Assembly (NCBI GenBank): GCA_028281945.1
Contig: JANQIW010000052.1
Coordinates: 1 to 64,000 of the forward strand
Reading direction: 5' to 3'
Length of the DNA: 64,000 bases
Source of the DNA: Prochloraceae cyanobacterium PL24a_bin.78
GTDB taxonomy: Bacteria > Cyanobacteriota > Cyanobacteriia > Cyanobacteriales > JANQIW01
Both the position numbers and the translations under genes were made by a program. The notes beneath the pieces were generated by a model. That model made no database searches, was not told the DNA's origin, and saw only the letters and a list, made by a program, of their open reading frames with translations. Numbering within the stretch: the stretch's first letter is position 1; each line of letters opens with the position of its first letter. Below, piece after piece: positions 52,351-61,445 of this stretch.

Positions 52351-53346
52351 ATGGTTCAATTTAATATTCACTCAGAAATTGATATCCCTGCATCGAAACA
52401 ATTGCTCGATCAGATCCGATTTGCCATCGCCTGTCGACAATATCCACCAGGTCATCGTTTACCTAGCACCAGACAACTAGCAATGGTTACTGGTTTGCAT
52501 CGTAATACTATTAGTAAAGTATACCGGCAACTAGAAGACATTGGCCTAGTGGAATCCTTTGCAGGAAGTGGTATTTATGTCAAAGATCAAGGATACGTTG
52601 GTAGTACATCCGACAATTCTCATTTACTTCAGCAACATCCCAAGGCATCTAAGATTATTAAAAGTAGCGTCGATGACTTGTTAGCTCAAGGATTTAGTCT
52701 AACTCAAACCCGAGAATTGTTATTAGAAGAAATTGATTGGCGTTTGCGTTGTAATCAGAAGTTATTAATCAGTGTTCCTAATCGAGATCTTGATGCTGGC
52801 AACATAATGCTTAATGAATTAGAACAATCTCTTTCTCTTCCTATTAATTTAGTTCCTTTAGAAGAATTGACAGAAATTCTGGAAGAATCAAATTTTTTTG
52901 GCACAGTTGTAACTAGTCGTTACTTTATTGGTGAAGTATTAGATGTAGTTCAATCTAAACCCGTTAGGGTTATTGCTATCGATATTTATGATTATCATAA
53001 AGAATTAGAAATAGTGAAAAATCTTCCTAAAAAATCATGTTTAGGGCTTATTAGTCTGAGTTCTGGTACTTTAGAAGTGGCTGAAATTATCGTTAACAGT
53101 TTACGAGGGGAGGATTTATGGATTATGACTGCTCAAGCTAATAATACTTATAAAGTCAATGCTTTAATTCGTACTGCTCATACTATTATTTGCGATACGG
53201 CTAGTTTTCCTTTGGTAAAAAACGCTGTTGCTGCTATTAAAGAGGATTTGATTCGTATTCCTAAATTGATTCGTGCTCAAAAATACATTGGTAATAAATC
53301 AATTAATTTACTTAAAAAGGAGTTAGGTTTGGGGCATGATTCTTAA
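52351..53346 (+). CDS. GntR family transcriptional regulator
   Basis: The N-terminal winged-helix domain at about residues 10-75 has the GntR pattern 'KQLLDQIRFAIACRQYPPGH', 'LPSTRQLAMVTGLHRNTISK' and 'VYRQLEDIGLVESFAGSGIY'. The 250-residue C-terminal part is longer than in YtrA-type members but is not an aminotransferase domain; its ligand is unknown. It is divergent from the dienelactone hydrolase gene with a 127-bp shared promoter region. The sodC gene follows on the same strand after about 135 bp. Confidence 0.88.
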   Translation: MVQFNIHSEIDIPASKQLLDQIRFAIACRQYPPGHRLPSTRQLAMVTGLHRNTISKVYRQLEDIGLVESFAGSGIYVKDQGYVGSTSDNSHLLQQHPKASKIIKSSVDDLLAQGFSLTQTRELLLEEIDWRLRCNQKLLISVPNRDLDAGNIMLNELEQSLSLPINLVPLEELTEILEESNFFGTVVTSRYFIGEVLDVVQSKPVRVIAIDIYDYHKELEIVKNLPKKSCLGLISLSSGTLEVAEIIVNSLRGEDLWIMTAQANNTYKVNALIRTAHTIICDTASFPLVKNAVAAIKEDLIRIPKLIRAQKYIGNKSINLLKKELGLGHDS

Positions 53347-53481
53347 TTTTTATATTTCTATTTTTACTGAAAATACTGTTTAAATTTCTTTGATTTTTAA
53401 CTACTATTTCTAACAGATTTGGTAAAAACTTTTTGGTTAATATTGTCTCAAGTTTATTTGGATTCCCTAGAAAAAAAGATC

Positions 53482-54018
53482 ATGTCTAAAATACCTGTTA
53501 TAGCTTTTATTGTCACCCTAATAATGATTATTTTTCTTGGAGTAGCTAAAGCATCATCCCTAGAAATAACTGTTTTTCTAACCTCGGAAACAGGATTAGG
53601 TCAAGAAATTGGGATCATTAGAGCGAATGATACTTCTCGTGGTTTAGTTTTAAATCCAGAGTTAAAAGGTTTAACTCCCGGTAAACATGGATTCCATGTT
53701 CATCAAAATCCTAGTTGCAATCCTGCTACGAATAATAATGGCAAAGTTGTACCAGGTTTGGCTGCTGGTGGTCATTTCGATCCAGAAAAAACTGCTAGTC
53801 ATCAAGGCCCTTTTGGTGATGGTCATTTGGGTGATTTACCTCGTCTATTTGTTGATGAGGCTGGTAATGCTATTCTTCCTGTTTTGGCTCCTCGTCTTAA
53901 GGTTGCTGATCTTAGAAATCGTTCTCTGATTATTCACTTAAAAGGTGATAATTATTCTGATGATCCCCTGCCTCTTGGTGGTGGTGGACCTCGTGAAGCT
54001 TGTGGAGTGATTAATTAG
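53482..54018 (+). CDS. sodC: Cu/Zn superoxide dismutase
   Basis: All metal ligands of the family are present: 'HGFHVHQ' (two Cu His), 'GGHFDP' (bridging His), 'SHQGPFGDGHLGDL' (Zn His, His and Asp) and 'LIIHLKGD' (Cu His). The active-site Arg is in 'GGPREACGV', with a Cys pair (SCN...EACG) for the conserved disulfide. ATG 53482 gives a signal peptide 'PVIAFIVTLIMIIFLGVAKA', so it acts in the periplasm. A TTG at 53419 would add 21 residues and is not favoured. Cu/Zn SOD is less common in cyanobacteria than the Fe and Mn enzymes. Confidence 0.92.
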   Translation: MSKIPVIAFIVTLIMIIFLGVAKASSLEITVFLTSETGLGQEIGIIRANDTSRGLVLNPELKGLTPGKHGFHVHQNPSCNPATNNNGKVVPGLAAGGHFDPEKTASHQGPFGDGHLGDLPRLFVDEAGNAILPVLAPRLKVADLRNRSLIIHLKGDNYSDDPLPLGGGGPREACGVIN

Positions 54019-54063
54019 TTGATTTTTTTATTAATTAACTGATGGATATTCGATTGTTAAGTG

Positions 54064-54101
54064 GGTTATTAGGTAATATTTTTATACTTTTACTAATAAC
54101 C
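54064..54101 (+). terminator. intrinsic terminator after sodC
   Basis: GGTTATTAG pairs with CTAATAACC across a 20-base loop and is followed directly by TTTT, about 45 bp after the sodC stop. The stem is short but clear. Confidence 0.6.
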
Positions 54102-54240
54102 TTTTGAAAAAAATAAATATTTACTAGCAGTTTTTATAATTTTTAAGTTATAATTTAATATATAATCATCTCTAAAACTAGAAAAATTTAAACATATATT
54201 TAATTTATAATTTAAAGTGAATTTTGAATACTAATTTAAG

Positions 54241-54927
54241 ATGGCAAAAGGAGATCAAATTTACGTTTATCGAGAATGGATCAAACTTGATGGTGTTTAT
54301 GAACATCATGGTATTGATTGTGGGAATAATACTGTTATTCATTATCGCAAACCTAGTGAAGTAGTTGAGCTTACTTCTCTTAAAACTTTTGCCCGTGGGA
54401 ATAAAGTTTTTTTGAAAGAATACCCTACTGGGTTTTGTTTTACTCCTGATATCGTTGTCCAAAGGGCAAAAAGTCGATTGGGAGAAAAGAAGTACAATAT
54501 TTTATTTAACAATTGCGAGCATTTTGCTACTTGGTGCAAAACTGGCATAAATAATAGCAACCAAATTAAAAATTTTATACCTTTGATTAAGAAGTTTAAT
54601 AATTATAAATTATTTCAAGTCATAGAACAAGCCTTTAAAAAGGCAGATAAAAAGGATTCTCAATCTTTATTAAAGCAAGCTATTGATGATATTAAGGTGG
54701 TTTGGGATCGAATTCAACCTGAATATAAAAAAACTCTTGATGAAATTAATACTTGGCAGCAAGTTGCTCAAAATGCTTTGAATCAAAATCGAGAGGATTT
54801 AGCTAGGGAGGCTTTGAAAAAAAAGCGGGTTTATGAGGAAAAAGCCCGTGATTTACATCTTCAGTTGGATAAGTTGGCAAATATGACTCAAAATTTGTTG
54901 GTTAACGATCGAAATTTAAAATCATGA
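54241..54927 (+). CDS. LRAT-domain protein with PspA/IM30-like coiled-coil tail
   Basis: The N-terminal 115 residues form an LRAT/NlpC-P60-like fold: 'GDQIYVYREWIKLDGVYEHH' with the catalytic His region, and the nucleophile in 'LFNNCEHFATWCKTG'. From about residue 150 onward, 'QQVAQNALNQNREDLAREAL' and 'KKKRVYEEKARDL' closely follow the coiled-coil hairpin of PspA/IM30. LRAT-type enzymes are acyltransferases or phospholipases on membranes, so the tail may bind the membrane. The fusion appears unusual. It lies upstream of the phosphosignalling gene set but 240 bp away. Confidence 0.78.
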   Translation: MAKGDQIYVYREWIKLDGVYEHHGIDCGNNTVIHYRKPSEVVELTSLKTFARGNKVFLKEYPTGFCFTPDIVVQRAKSRLGEKKYNILFNNCEHFATWCKTGINNSNQIKNFIPLIKKFNNYKLFQVIEQAFKKADKKDSQSLLKQAIDDIKVVWDRIQPEYKKTLDEINTWQQVAQNALNQNREDLAREALKKKRVYEEKARDLHLQLDKLANMTQNLLVNDRNLKS

Positions 54928-55169
54928 TTTAAATAATAATTACTTGGAAACTTCTGTATTAAACCAATCTTCAAAAGTAGCAATGAGAATCTCTGAATAG
55001 GGTGTTTCGATATTATTAATTATCTTATCTATTATGAAAAAAAAGTGCAAAAAAAGTTATAATTTAATATCAGGATTCTTGAGGCTGGTATAGAGTTAAT
55101 ATTTTGAGATATTGCCAATGTCGAAACAATATAACATAACTAAATAAAAATAAATATGGTTAAATACAG

Positions 55170-55565
55170 ATGGTACAATATCAATTGAGATTAGAATTAG
55201 AAAATTGGCAAAAACCTTATATTTATAAAATAGATCTCAATGTCCAACAAGAAAATGATCCAGAAAAATTATTCCAACAAGAAATTCGCCAGAGTCTTTC
55301 AAAAGATTTAGAGGGAACAATTTCTTGTCAAATAAGTCCTAATAAATTAGAAAAAATATTATCAAGATGGATTGAAGATATAAAAGAAGGCTATAGAGAA
55401 ACAACTATGAATTTGGAATTACCTTCCACACAGAAAGAACAAGATCTAAAATTTAGGGAAGAAAATTATGAAATAGATGATGATAATATACCAGAATTAG
55501 TAATGCCAGATTTATCAGGCATCGAACCACAAGTAGGATGTCTTCCTCCATTAGATTTTAGTTAA
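55170..55565 (+). CDS. hypothetical protein (131 aa), first gene before the vWA protein
   Basis: An acidic protein: 'MVQYQLRLELENWQKPYIYK' beta-rich start, then a helical centre and an acidic, proline-containing tail ('YEIDDDNIPELVMPDLSGIE'). No family is recognised. It ends 78 bp before the vWA gene on the same strand and may belong to that operon, perhaps as an adaptor or substrate; that is inference. Confidence 0.6.
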   Translation: MVQYQLRLELENWQKPYIYKIDLNVQQENDPEKLFQQEIRQSLSKDLEGTISCQISPNKLEKILSRWIEDIKEGYRETTMNLELPSTQKEQDLKFREENYEIDDDNIPELVMPDLSGIEPQVGCLPPLDFS

Positions 55566-55643
55566 AATAAAGAAATTCTAAATTAAAGTAATGCCAACTT
55601 ATAAAATTTATACAAGCTATCAAGCTTTTGAGGAGAGAACTAG

Positions 55644-57029
55644 ATGTTAAATGTATTGGTAGTACCTCATCGTGAATTTTTACCAGCTCAACAAGCTCAA
55701 CAAAAATTATTTATAATGGTTAAGCTTAAGCCAAATCAGGAAATAGCCACAAGTCGCCCTCCTACTAATTTTGTCTTTGCCATTGATACTAGTGGTTCCA
55801 TGTATGAATCAGTAATTGGTGATGCTATCCCTACTGGGAAAACTTACGAAATAGATGGCAATAAATATGAAGAAGTAACCGGCGGAAAGGCAAAAATAGA
55901 TCTTGTGATAGAGTCTTTACAGGCGTTGGTACGATCGGGAAAACTCAATCAAAGTGATTATATTTCCATCGTTCAATTTGATGATCAAGCTTCCACCCTA
56001 ATTGGTTTAACCCCTGGAACACAAGTAAAAAAATTAGAAGAAGCCATTGGAAAACTCAGAAATTTTTCCGGTGGCACTCGAATGGGTTTAGGCATGAAAG
56101 AAATTTTCAAAATGCTAGAAAAAGGAGGAATGGCCAGTAGACGCACCATAATTTTTACCGATGGACAAACTTTTGATGAAGATGAATGTAAAGAATTAGC
56201 CAGAGAATTTGCTAGCAAAAATATACCAATAACAGCATTAGGAGTAGGAGATTATGCAGAAGATTTACTTATAGATCTCAGTGATGCTACCGGAGGAAGA
56301 TTATTCCATGTAGAGACCGATTTAAATTCAAATAATGAGTTATCAGTAGACATTCAACAATTACCAAATAAAATTATAGAAGAATTAAGTAACGCACAAC
56401 AAGACGTTATTACCAATTTAGCTTTAAATGTTAAAACAGTTAAAGGAGTAGAAATAACTAGAATTTTACGTGCTTATCCCGAACAAGCAGAATTTTCTTT
56501 AACTCAAGAACCATATCCCATTGGTAATGCCGCTGGTAAGGATGAAACCATTTTTATTCTCGAATTTACCATCGAAAATAGACCACCTTCTAGAGTTAGG
56601 GTTGCTCAATTAGGTTTAACTTATGATATGCCAGGTAAAAACAGACGTGGTGAACTTCCACCACAAAATGTCGTAGTTCAATTTGTCGAAGGCCAAATTG
56701 GAGCGGCAGTTAATCAAGAAGTTATGGGCTATCTTCAACAGTGTAATATCGCTGAATTAGTCAAGAAAGCTACCCAAATTGCTACCAAAAATCCCCAGCA
56801 AGCAGAAAAACTCCTAGAAACCGCCCATAATATTACTCAGAGAATTGGCAATCAACGTATGACTCAATCCATAGGGGATGCCCGTGAGGAATTACGTAAA
56901 ACACAAAAAATTTCTGAAGGTACTCGCAAAACTGTAAAAATGGGTGCTAAAGGTAAAACTATAAGGATGAATTCTGATATTAATGATGATTTATCAGAAG
57001 AAAAAATTCGTAGAGTATCTGGAACTTAA
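55644..57029 (+). CDS. von Willebrand factor A domain protein (TerY-like)
   Basis: A vWA domain at about residues 30-230 carries an intact MIDAS: 'FVFAIDTSGSMYESV', 'NFSGGTRMGLGM' and 'RTIIFTDGQTFDED'. After it comes a beta-rich region, then an alpha-helical stretch. The basic Thr-containing tail ('GTRKTVKMGAKGKTIRMNSD') might be a kinase target read by FHA domains. It starts the vWA/FHA/PP2C/kinase gene set, a composition known for TerY-P type phosphosignalling systems. Location is cytoplasmic as no signal peptide is seen. Confidence 0.85.
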   Translation: MLNVLVVPHREFLPAQQAQQKLFIMVKLKPNQEIATSRPPTNFVFAIDTSGSMYESVIGDAIPTGKTYEIDGNKYEEVTGGKAKIDLVIESLQALVRSGKLNQSDYISIVQFDDQASTLIGLTPGTQVKKLEEAIGKLRNFSGGTRMGLGMKEIFKMLEKGGMASRRTIIFTDGQTFDEDECKELAREFASKNIPITALGVGDYAEDLLIDLSDATGGRLFHVETDLNSNNELSVDIQQLPNKIIEELSNAQQDVITNLALNVKTVKGVEITRILRAYPEQAEFSLTQEPYPIGNAAGKDETIFILEFTIENRPPSRVRVAQLGLTYDMPGKNRRGELPPQNVVVQFVEGQIGAAVNQEVMGYLQQCNIAELVKKATQIATKNPQQAEKLLETAHNITQRIGNQRMTQSIGDAREELRKTQKISEGTRKTVKMGAKGKTIRMNSDINDDLSEEKIRRVSGT

Positions 57030-57077
57030 AATTTGTAGTGAATTAGTTGAAAAAAAATCAAATAAGGAGCATGATTT

Positions 57078-57848
57078 ATGACAGTTCGTTGTAATAGTTG
57101 TGGTTACGATGAAAATCCAGATGGATCAGAATACTGTGAAGCCTGTGGATTTCAATTAATCGATGAAGGAGATTCATCACCACCAACCATTAGTGAAGAA
57201 ACTTTACCACCACCACCACCGCCAACCTCCATAGCAATGAGTCCCACCATAGCAGCAGATAATTTTAGCCCTCCTGGGCCTCCCCCTCCCCCCAAATCAG
57301 AATACAATGGCACAAGTACTTCTCCCTCAGAAATGAGTCCCACCATAGCAGCAGATAATTTTAGCCCTCCTAGCCCTCCCCCTGCCTCTGATTTAGATGA
57401 TTCTCAAACTGTTTCCGCACCACCACCACCACCATTGAATCAGATAGAACAAGATTCTCTTGAAACCTTCCCCCCTCCAATACCTCAGCAAGCAACACCA
57501 TCTCCAGTTATAGGGACAGCTAAACTCATTAGTAAAACACCAGATTATCCTATTCAGGAATTTAAACTTGATGAATATAATATTATCGGACGTTTCGATC
57601 CTGATAGTGGTCCTGTAGATATAGATCTAGAGGGTTTTCCGGGAGATGAGACTATTTCTCGTAATCATGCAGAAATTTATCGTGAAGGAAATCAATGGAA
57701 AATAAAAGACTTGGGTTCTGTGAATGGAGTTTTCATTAAACATCCTGATGAAAAACGATTTGGCTCGAAAATTACTACGCCTGTAACCATTAATTCAGGT
57801 GACGAAATCTCCATCGCTAAAATTCGTTTTGTTTTTGAATATTCTTAA
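57078..57848 (+). CDS. zinc-ribbon / proline-rich / FHA protein
   Basis: An N-terminal zinc ribbon ('RCNSCGYDENPDGSEYCEAC') is followed by a proline-rich region of about 120 residues that contains a duplicated 'MSPTIAADNFSPP' block. A C-terminal FHA domain spans about residues 165-256 ('ETISRNHAEIYREGNQWKIK', 'LGSVNGVFI'). FHA domains bind phosphothreonine, so it likely docks to a kinase substrate such as the neighbouring proteins. The gene is 48 bp after the vWA gene. Its FHA domain is closely related to that of the kinase-FHA gene at 60.2 kb. Confidence 0.85.
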   Translation: MTVRCNSCGYDENPDGSEYCEACGFQLIDEGDSSPPTISEETLPPPPPPTSIAMSPTIAADNFSPPGPPPPPKSEYNGTSTSPSEMSPTIAADNFSPPSPPPASDLDDSQTVSAPPPPPLNQIEQDSLETFPPPIPQQATPSPVIGTAKLISKTPDYPIQEFKLDEYNIIGRFDPDSGPVDIDLEGFPGDETISRNHAEIYREGNQWKIKDLGSVNGVFIKHPDEKRFGSKITTPVTINSGDEISIAKIRFVFEYS

Positions 57849-57960
57849 CAAGATTATTTTTAGTTAGTAGTGTAGTTAATGATATTTTGATGATGAAAAG
57901 TATTACAATACTCCTACTACTATCTTTTTATATCTTTTTTCTTTAACTATGATAAACATT

Positions 57961-58041
57961 GAGTGTGGGAATGGGGGAATGGGGGAATGGGGGAATAAAT
58001 TTTGGTTAATTATCCTAGATTTAAGATTTTTAAACTCTATC
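57961..58041 (-). repeat. dispersed repeat, copy 2 (reverse of copy 1)
   Basis: Reverse complement of the 35550-35638 copy. It shares AAATCTAGGATAATTAACCA, the AAATTTATTC step and GATAGAGTT, and it ends in a tandem CCCCCATT array. The copies differ mainly in the number and spelling of the C-rich units. Confidence 0.8.
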
Positions 58042-58107
58042 ATGGTTAAAGACAAATTGATATTAGCTCAATTAGCTCAAAATTAATCAAATTTTTGCCT
58101 AAACACA

Positions 58108-60132
58108 ATGTCTATTGAAAATCCTACTACTGTTTATATTGAGACAGGTAAATTTTGTTACATTGGAAACTTTAAAGTAGAAATTATTTCTTATTTAGGT
58201 TGTTTTTCTGATGTAAATTATTTCAAGGTTATTATCCATGAAGATGATAATAATAACGATAGTAATGATGATATTAATCATAATTCTTCCAATTCATTAG
58301 GGCTTTTGCGAATAGGTGAAGTAGATGGAAGATTAAAACAAGAATTGGATTTACGTAGCAAATTTGGCAACCAAAGAATGGTATCTGATTTGCTTCTTTA
58401 TAAGCGATTTTCAGTTGATATTTCTTTATCTCCAACTCCTATTGAAACTAATATCAATGCTGAAGTTGATGGGGAAGCAATTACTGATTTACCATCATAT
58501 TCTGAAGATGAATCTAAAACTAATACCAATGTTGAAGTTGATGGGGAAGCAATTACTGATTCACCAACTGATTCACCAAAAGATTCTGAAGATAATTCAT
58601 CCGAAAATTCAGATAAAATAGTAAGTTCAAAAAAAGATTCTCCTCCATTAAATAATATTAATCAAACATCAAAAATTACCTTAGAAAAAGAAAATTTAGA
58701 ACAAACAGATTCTATTATCTCCGAAGAAAATGAAGATAATTCTTCCGAATATTTAGAAGAAGAATATTATCCAGAAAAAGAAATCGGAGGCAGTTTATCC
58801 GGGACAAAATTAATCTTTCTTAGTAAATTTCCCCAAGAAGAAGAAACCTTAGCTTATTGGCTTCAACAAGAACATACCTTAGAAGAATGTTTGCTGACTG
58901 CAAGTCAATTATGTCAATTTTTTCGTCAAATTACTAAAGAAAAATGGTATTTTGTAAATTTATTACCCCAGTTTATAAAGCAAACAGATATCATTGAATT
59001 TTTTGATTTAACCGGTGCTTATCAATCTAATGAAACAGTAAACACTGGTTTTATTAGCAAATATTCTCCTCCTGAAATTTTGTCTAATCCACCTCATGAA
59101 ATTTGCGAACAAATGAGTAGTTATATTGTGGGGTTGATTCTCTATGAAGCACTTCACAAACAACTCCCCCCTGCATCAGAAGGAATTATTGATTTAACCA
59201 AAAATATTGATATCATTATCAAAAAAATTCCCCGTATTTTTCAGATTCTACAAATTTCTTTATCAATTCATCCCGAAGAAAGATTTAATCTCTCTTATCT
59301 GCTGGAATTGTTAATAACAACTCGTAAATATTTAGCAAATCCAAAAGTACGTTGGGAAATCGCCAATCGCTCCACATTAGGTTTATCTACTAAAAGACTA
59401 AATAATGAAGATAATTATGGCATTTTACAACCATCTGCCAGTAATACAGAGTCTTTGGTTTTAGCAGTAGTAGCCGATGGCATGGGGGGAATGTCTCAAG
59501 GAGATGTTGCTAGTAAAACCGCAGTAGAATCTATTTTAGAAACCTCTATTCCTGAAGATTTAACTACTTCTGAAAAACGTACCCAATGGTTATTTTCTTT
59601 AGTAGAAAAAGCTAATAAATCAGTCTATGAAAAAGTAAAAAATGGTGGTACAACTATTAGTCTTGCTTTAGTAGTAGGAAGAAATTTGAATATTGCTCAC
59701 GTAGGAGATAGTCGAATTTATCTCATCAGAAAAGGGATAATGTGTCAAATTAGTGAAGATCATTCATTAGTAGCTATGTTGGTAGCAAATGGAGATATAA
59801 CTTATGAAGAAAGTTTAGTTCATCCTAATCGCAGTGTTTTGATGAAATCTTTAGGTTCAAATCCTAGAATAAGAGATGATTATGTTCAAGATTTAAGTCA
59901 TTTTGGCGATGAATTTTTATCATTTAAAATACAACAAGAAGATATTTTAATTCTTTGTTCCGATGGGATTTGGAATTTACTTTCCAATCAAGAGTTAGTA
60001 GAAATATTTAATCAGGAAAAAGATTTACAAACCGCTGTTAATCAAACTGTAGAAAAAGTAATTGAAAATGGTGCTGATGATAATGCCACAATTGTTGCTT
60101 TAAAATGCCATTTAGAAGATTATTCCCTATAA
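58108..60132 (+). CDS. pseudokinase-PP2C protein phosphatase fusion
   Basis: The last 240 residues form a PP2C phosphatase with metal and phosphate motifs intact: 'RLNNEDNYG', 'VVADGMGGMSQGD', 'NIAHVGDSRIYLI', 'ILCSDGIWNLL' and 'GADDNATIVAL'. Upstream, about residues 230-420 resemble a kinase C-lobe without catalytic residues: 'FFDLTGAYQ' in the DFG position, 'KYSPPEILS' like APE, and 'SSYIVGLILYEALHKQLPP'. Residues 15-45 look like a kinase N-lobe start. A long acidic Ser/Asp-rich linker separates them and includes a 24-residue duplication. It probably dephosphorylates targets of the two kinases that follow. Confidence 0.88.
   Translation: MSIENPTTVYIETGKFCYIGNFKVEIISYLGCFSDVNYFKVIIHEDDNNNDSNDDINHNSSNSLGLLRIGEVDGRLKQELDLRSKFGNQRMVSDLLLYKRFSVDISLSPTPIETNINAEVDGEAITDLPSYSEDESKTNTNVEVDGEAITDSPTDSPKDSEDNSSENSDKIVSSKKDSPPLNNINQTSKITLEKENLEQTDSIISEENEDNSSEYLEEEYYPEKEIGGSLSGTKLIFLSKFPQEEETLAYWLQQEHTLEECLLTASQLCQFFRQITKEKWYFVNLLPQFIKQTDIIEFFDLTGAYQSNETVNTGFISKYSPPEILSNPPHEICEQMSSYIVGLILYEALHKQLPPASEGIIDLTKNIDIIIKKIPRIFQILQISLSIHPEERFNLSYLLELLITTRKYLANPKVRWEIANRSTLGLSTKRLNNEDNYGILQPSASNTESLVLAVVADGMGGMSQGDVASKTAVESILETSIPEDLTTSEKRTQWLFSLVEKANKSVYEKVKNGGTTISLALVVGRNLNIAHVGDSRIYLIRKGIMCQISEDHSLVAMLVANGDITYEESLVHPNRSVLMKSLGSNPRIRDDYVQDLSHFGDEFLSFKIQQEDILILCSDGIWNLLSNQELVEIFNQEKDLQTAVNQTVEKVIENGADDNATIVALKCHLEDYSL
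58447..58590 (+). repeat. 72-bp internal duplication in the phosphatase gene
   Basis: The segment coding 'TNINAEVDGEAITDLP...' is repeated 72 bp later as 'TNTNVEVDGEAITDSP...', in frame and nearly identical over its first half. It enlarges the acidic linker without disrupting either domain, showing recent slippage or unequal crossing-over. Confidence 0.85.
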
Positions 60133-60210
60133 TTTTTTGTTTCTTGTATTCCTCCTTATTCCTCTAGAAAGTTTTCAATTGTGGAAAAGCTATAATTACT
60201 ATTTTTGCTT

Positions 60211-61419
60211 ATGGATTTGCCTTCAGATACATTACCAATAGGTGCTACTTTAAAACAACAAACTTATCAAATCAAATCCTTTCTTGGTAAAGGAGGTTTT
60301 GGCATTACCTATCAGGGAATTTCCCTTGATTCCAATTCTCAAATTGCTATTAAAGAAATTTGGCCAGAAGATGGTATCAGACAAGGAACCACAGTTTTAT
60401 GGGCCAAAACTACCCTCAAAGAAAAATATGAGCAAATCAAAAAATTTAAAGAAGAAGCTCAATATTTATCCAGATGCCTACATCCTAATATTGTTCAAGT
60501 ATATGATTGGTTTGAGGAAAATAATACGGCATATATGGTAATGGATTTTATCCCTAGCACGCCTTTATGGGATATTTTTGAAGAAAAAGGTCCTCTCCCT
60601 GAAGCAAAAATTAAGCACTATTTTATCCAGATTGCAGCAGCATTACAAACAATTCATAATAAAAATTTACTCCATCGCGATATTAAACCCCATAATATTC
60701 TCATAACTCCAGATGATAAAGCCATACTTATAGACTTTGGGGCAACTAGGCAATACAATGCTTCTAAAACAGGCAAAATGACCGCCATTTTAACCCCAGG
60801 ATTTGCTCCTAATGAACAATATACTAGTTACGGCAAACCAGGCCCCGGCACTGATATTTATGCCATGTGTGCCACAATGTATTTTTTGTTGACAGGAAGA
60901 TATCCTATTGAAGCACCGGCTAGATATCCTGTTGATATTTTGCCTTCTCCTACTTCTTTAGGGCTTGAAATTAATCAAGGCTTAGAACAAATTATTTTAA
61001 AAGGAATGGAGCGCAATATTCAAGATCGTTTTCAATCTGCTGGAGAATTAATAGAAGCAATTAATCAGGTTTATTCTCCTCCTCCTGCTAGGCTGATTTC
61101 TCAAAAAACTAATTATCCTATTAAAGAATTTATTATTGATGACGATCGCGCTTTAGTTGGGCGTGTAGATGATTCTCCTAGAAATATTAAAGTAGACTTG
61201 CATTCTTTTCCTAATTGGCAAACCATTTCTCGTAATCATAGTATTATTTCTCGTGAAGGAAATCAATGGAAAATTAAAGATTTAAACTCTACTAATGGAA
61301 CATTTATTAAAAGATTTGGTCATCATAATTTTGGAGGAAAAATTAAAGATGTAGAAGTATTAAATTGTGGGGATGAAATTGCTTTTGGCAGAATTTTCTT
61401 TTTATTTCAAACATATTAA
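60211..61419 (+). CDS. Ser/Thr protein kinase with C-terminal FHA domain
   Basis: A complete Hanks-type kinase at about residues 15-280: glycine loop 'LGKGGFGITYQG', 'IAIKEIWPED' (Lys), 'LLHRDIKPHNIL' (catalytic Asp), 'AILIDFGATRQ' (DFG) and 'TPGFAPNEQY' (P+1 loop). A C-terminal FHA domain spans about 300-403 ('WQTISRNHSIISREGNQWKI', 'LNSTNGTFI'). It phosphorylates Ser/Thr targets and binds pThr partners. ATG 60211 is preferred to the TTG two codons earlier. It is 78 bp after the phosphatase gene in the same cassette. Confidence 0.93.
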   Translation: MDLPSDTLPIGATLKQQTYQIKSFLGKGGFGITYQGISLDSNSQIAIKEIWPEDGIRQGTTVLWAKTTLKEKYEQIKKFKEEAQYLSRCLHPNIVQVYDWFEENNTAYMVMDFIPSTPLWDIFEEKGPLPEAKIKHYFIQIAAALQTIHNKNLLHRDIKPHNILITPDDKAILIDFGATRQYNASKTGKMTAILTPGFAPNEQYTSYGKPGPGTDIYAMCATMYFLLTGRYPIEAPARYPVDILPSPTSLGLEINQGLEQIILKGMERNIQDRFQSAGELIEAINQVYSPPPARLISQKTNYPIKEFIIDDDRALVGRVDDSPRNIKVDLHSFPNWQTISRNHSIISREGNQWKIKDLNSTNGTFIKRFGHHNFGGKIKDVEVLNCGDEIAFGRIFFLFQTY

Positions 61420-61445
61420 TTAACTAATAGTTTTGAGGAAAATCT

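Noticed and set aside
54940-55050. Short minus-strand frame ending ...IATFEDWFNTEVSK
   Set aside because: The peptide looks protein-like but only 36 codons are open, with a weak TTG start inside a T-run; at best a gene fragment.
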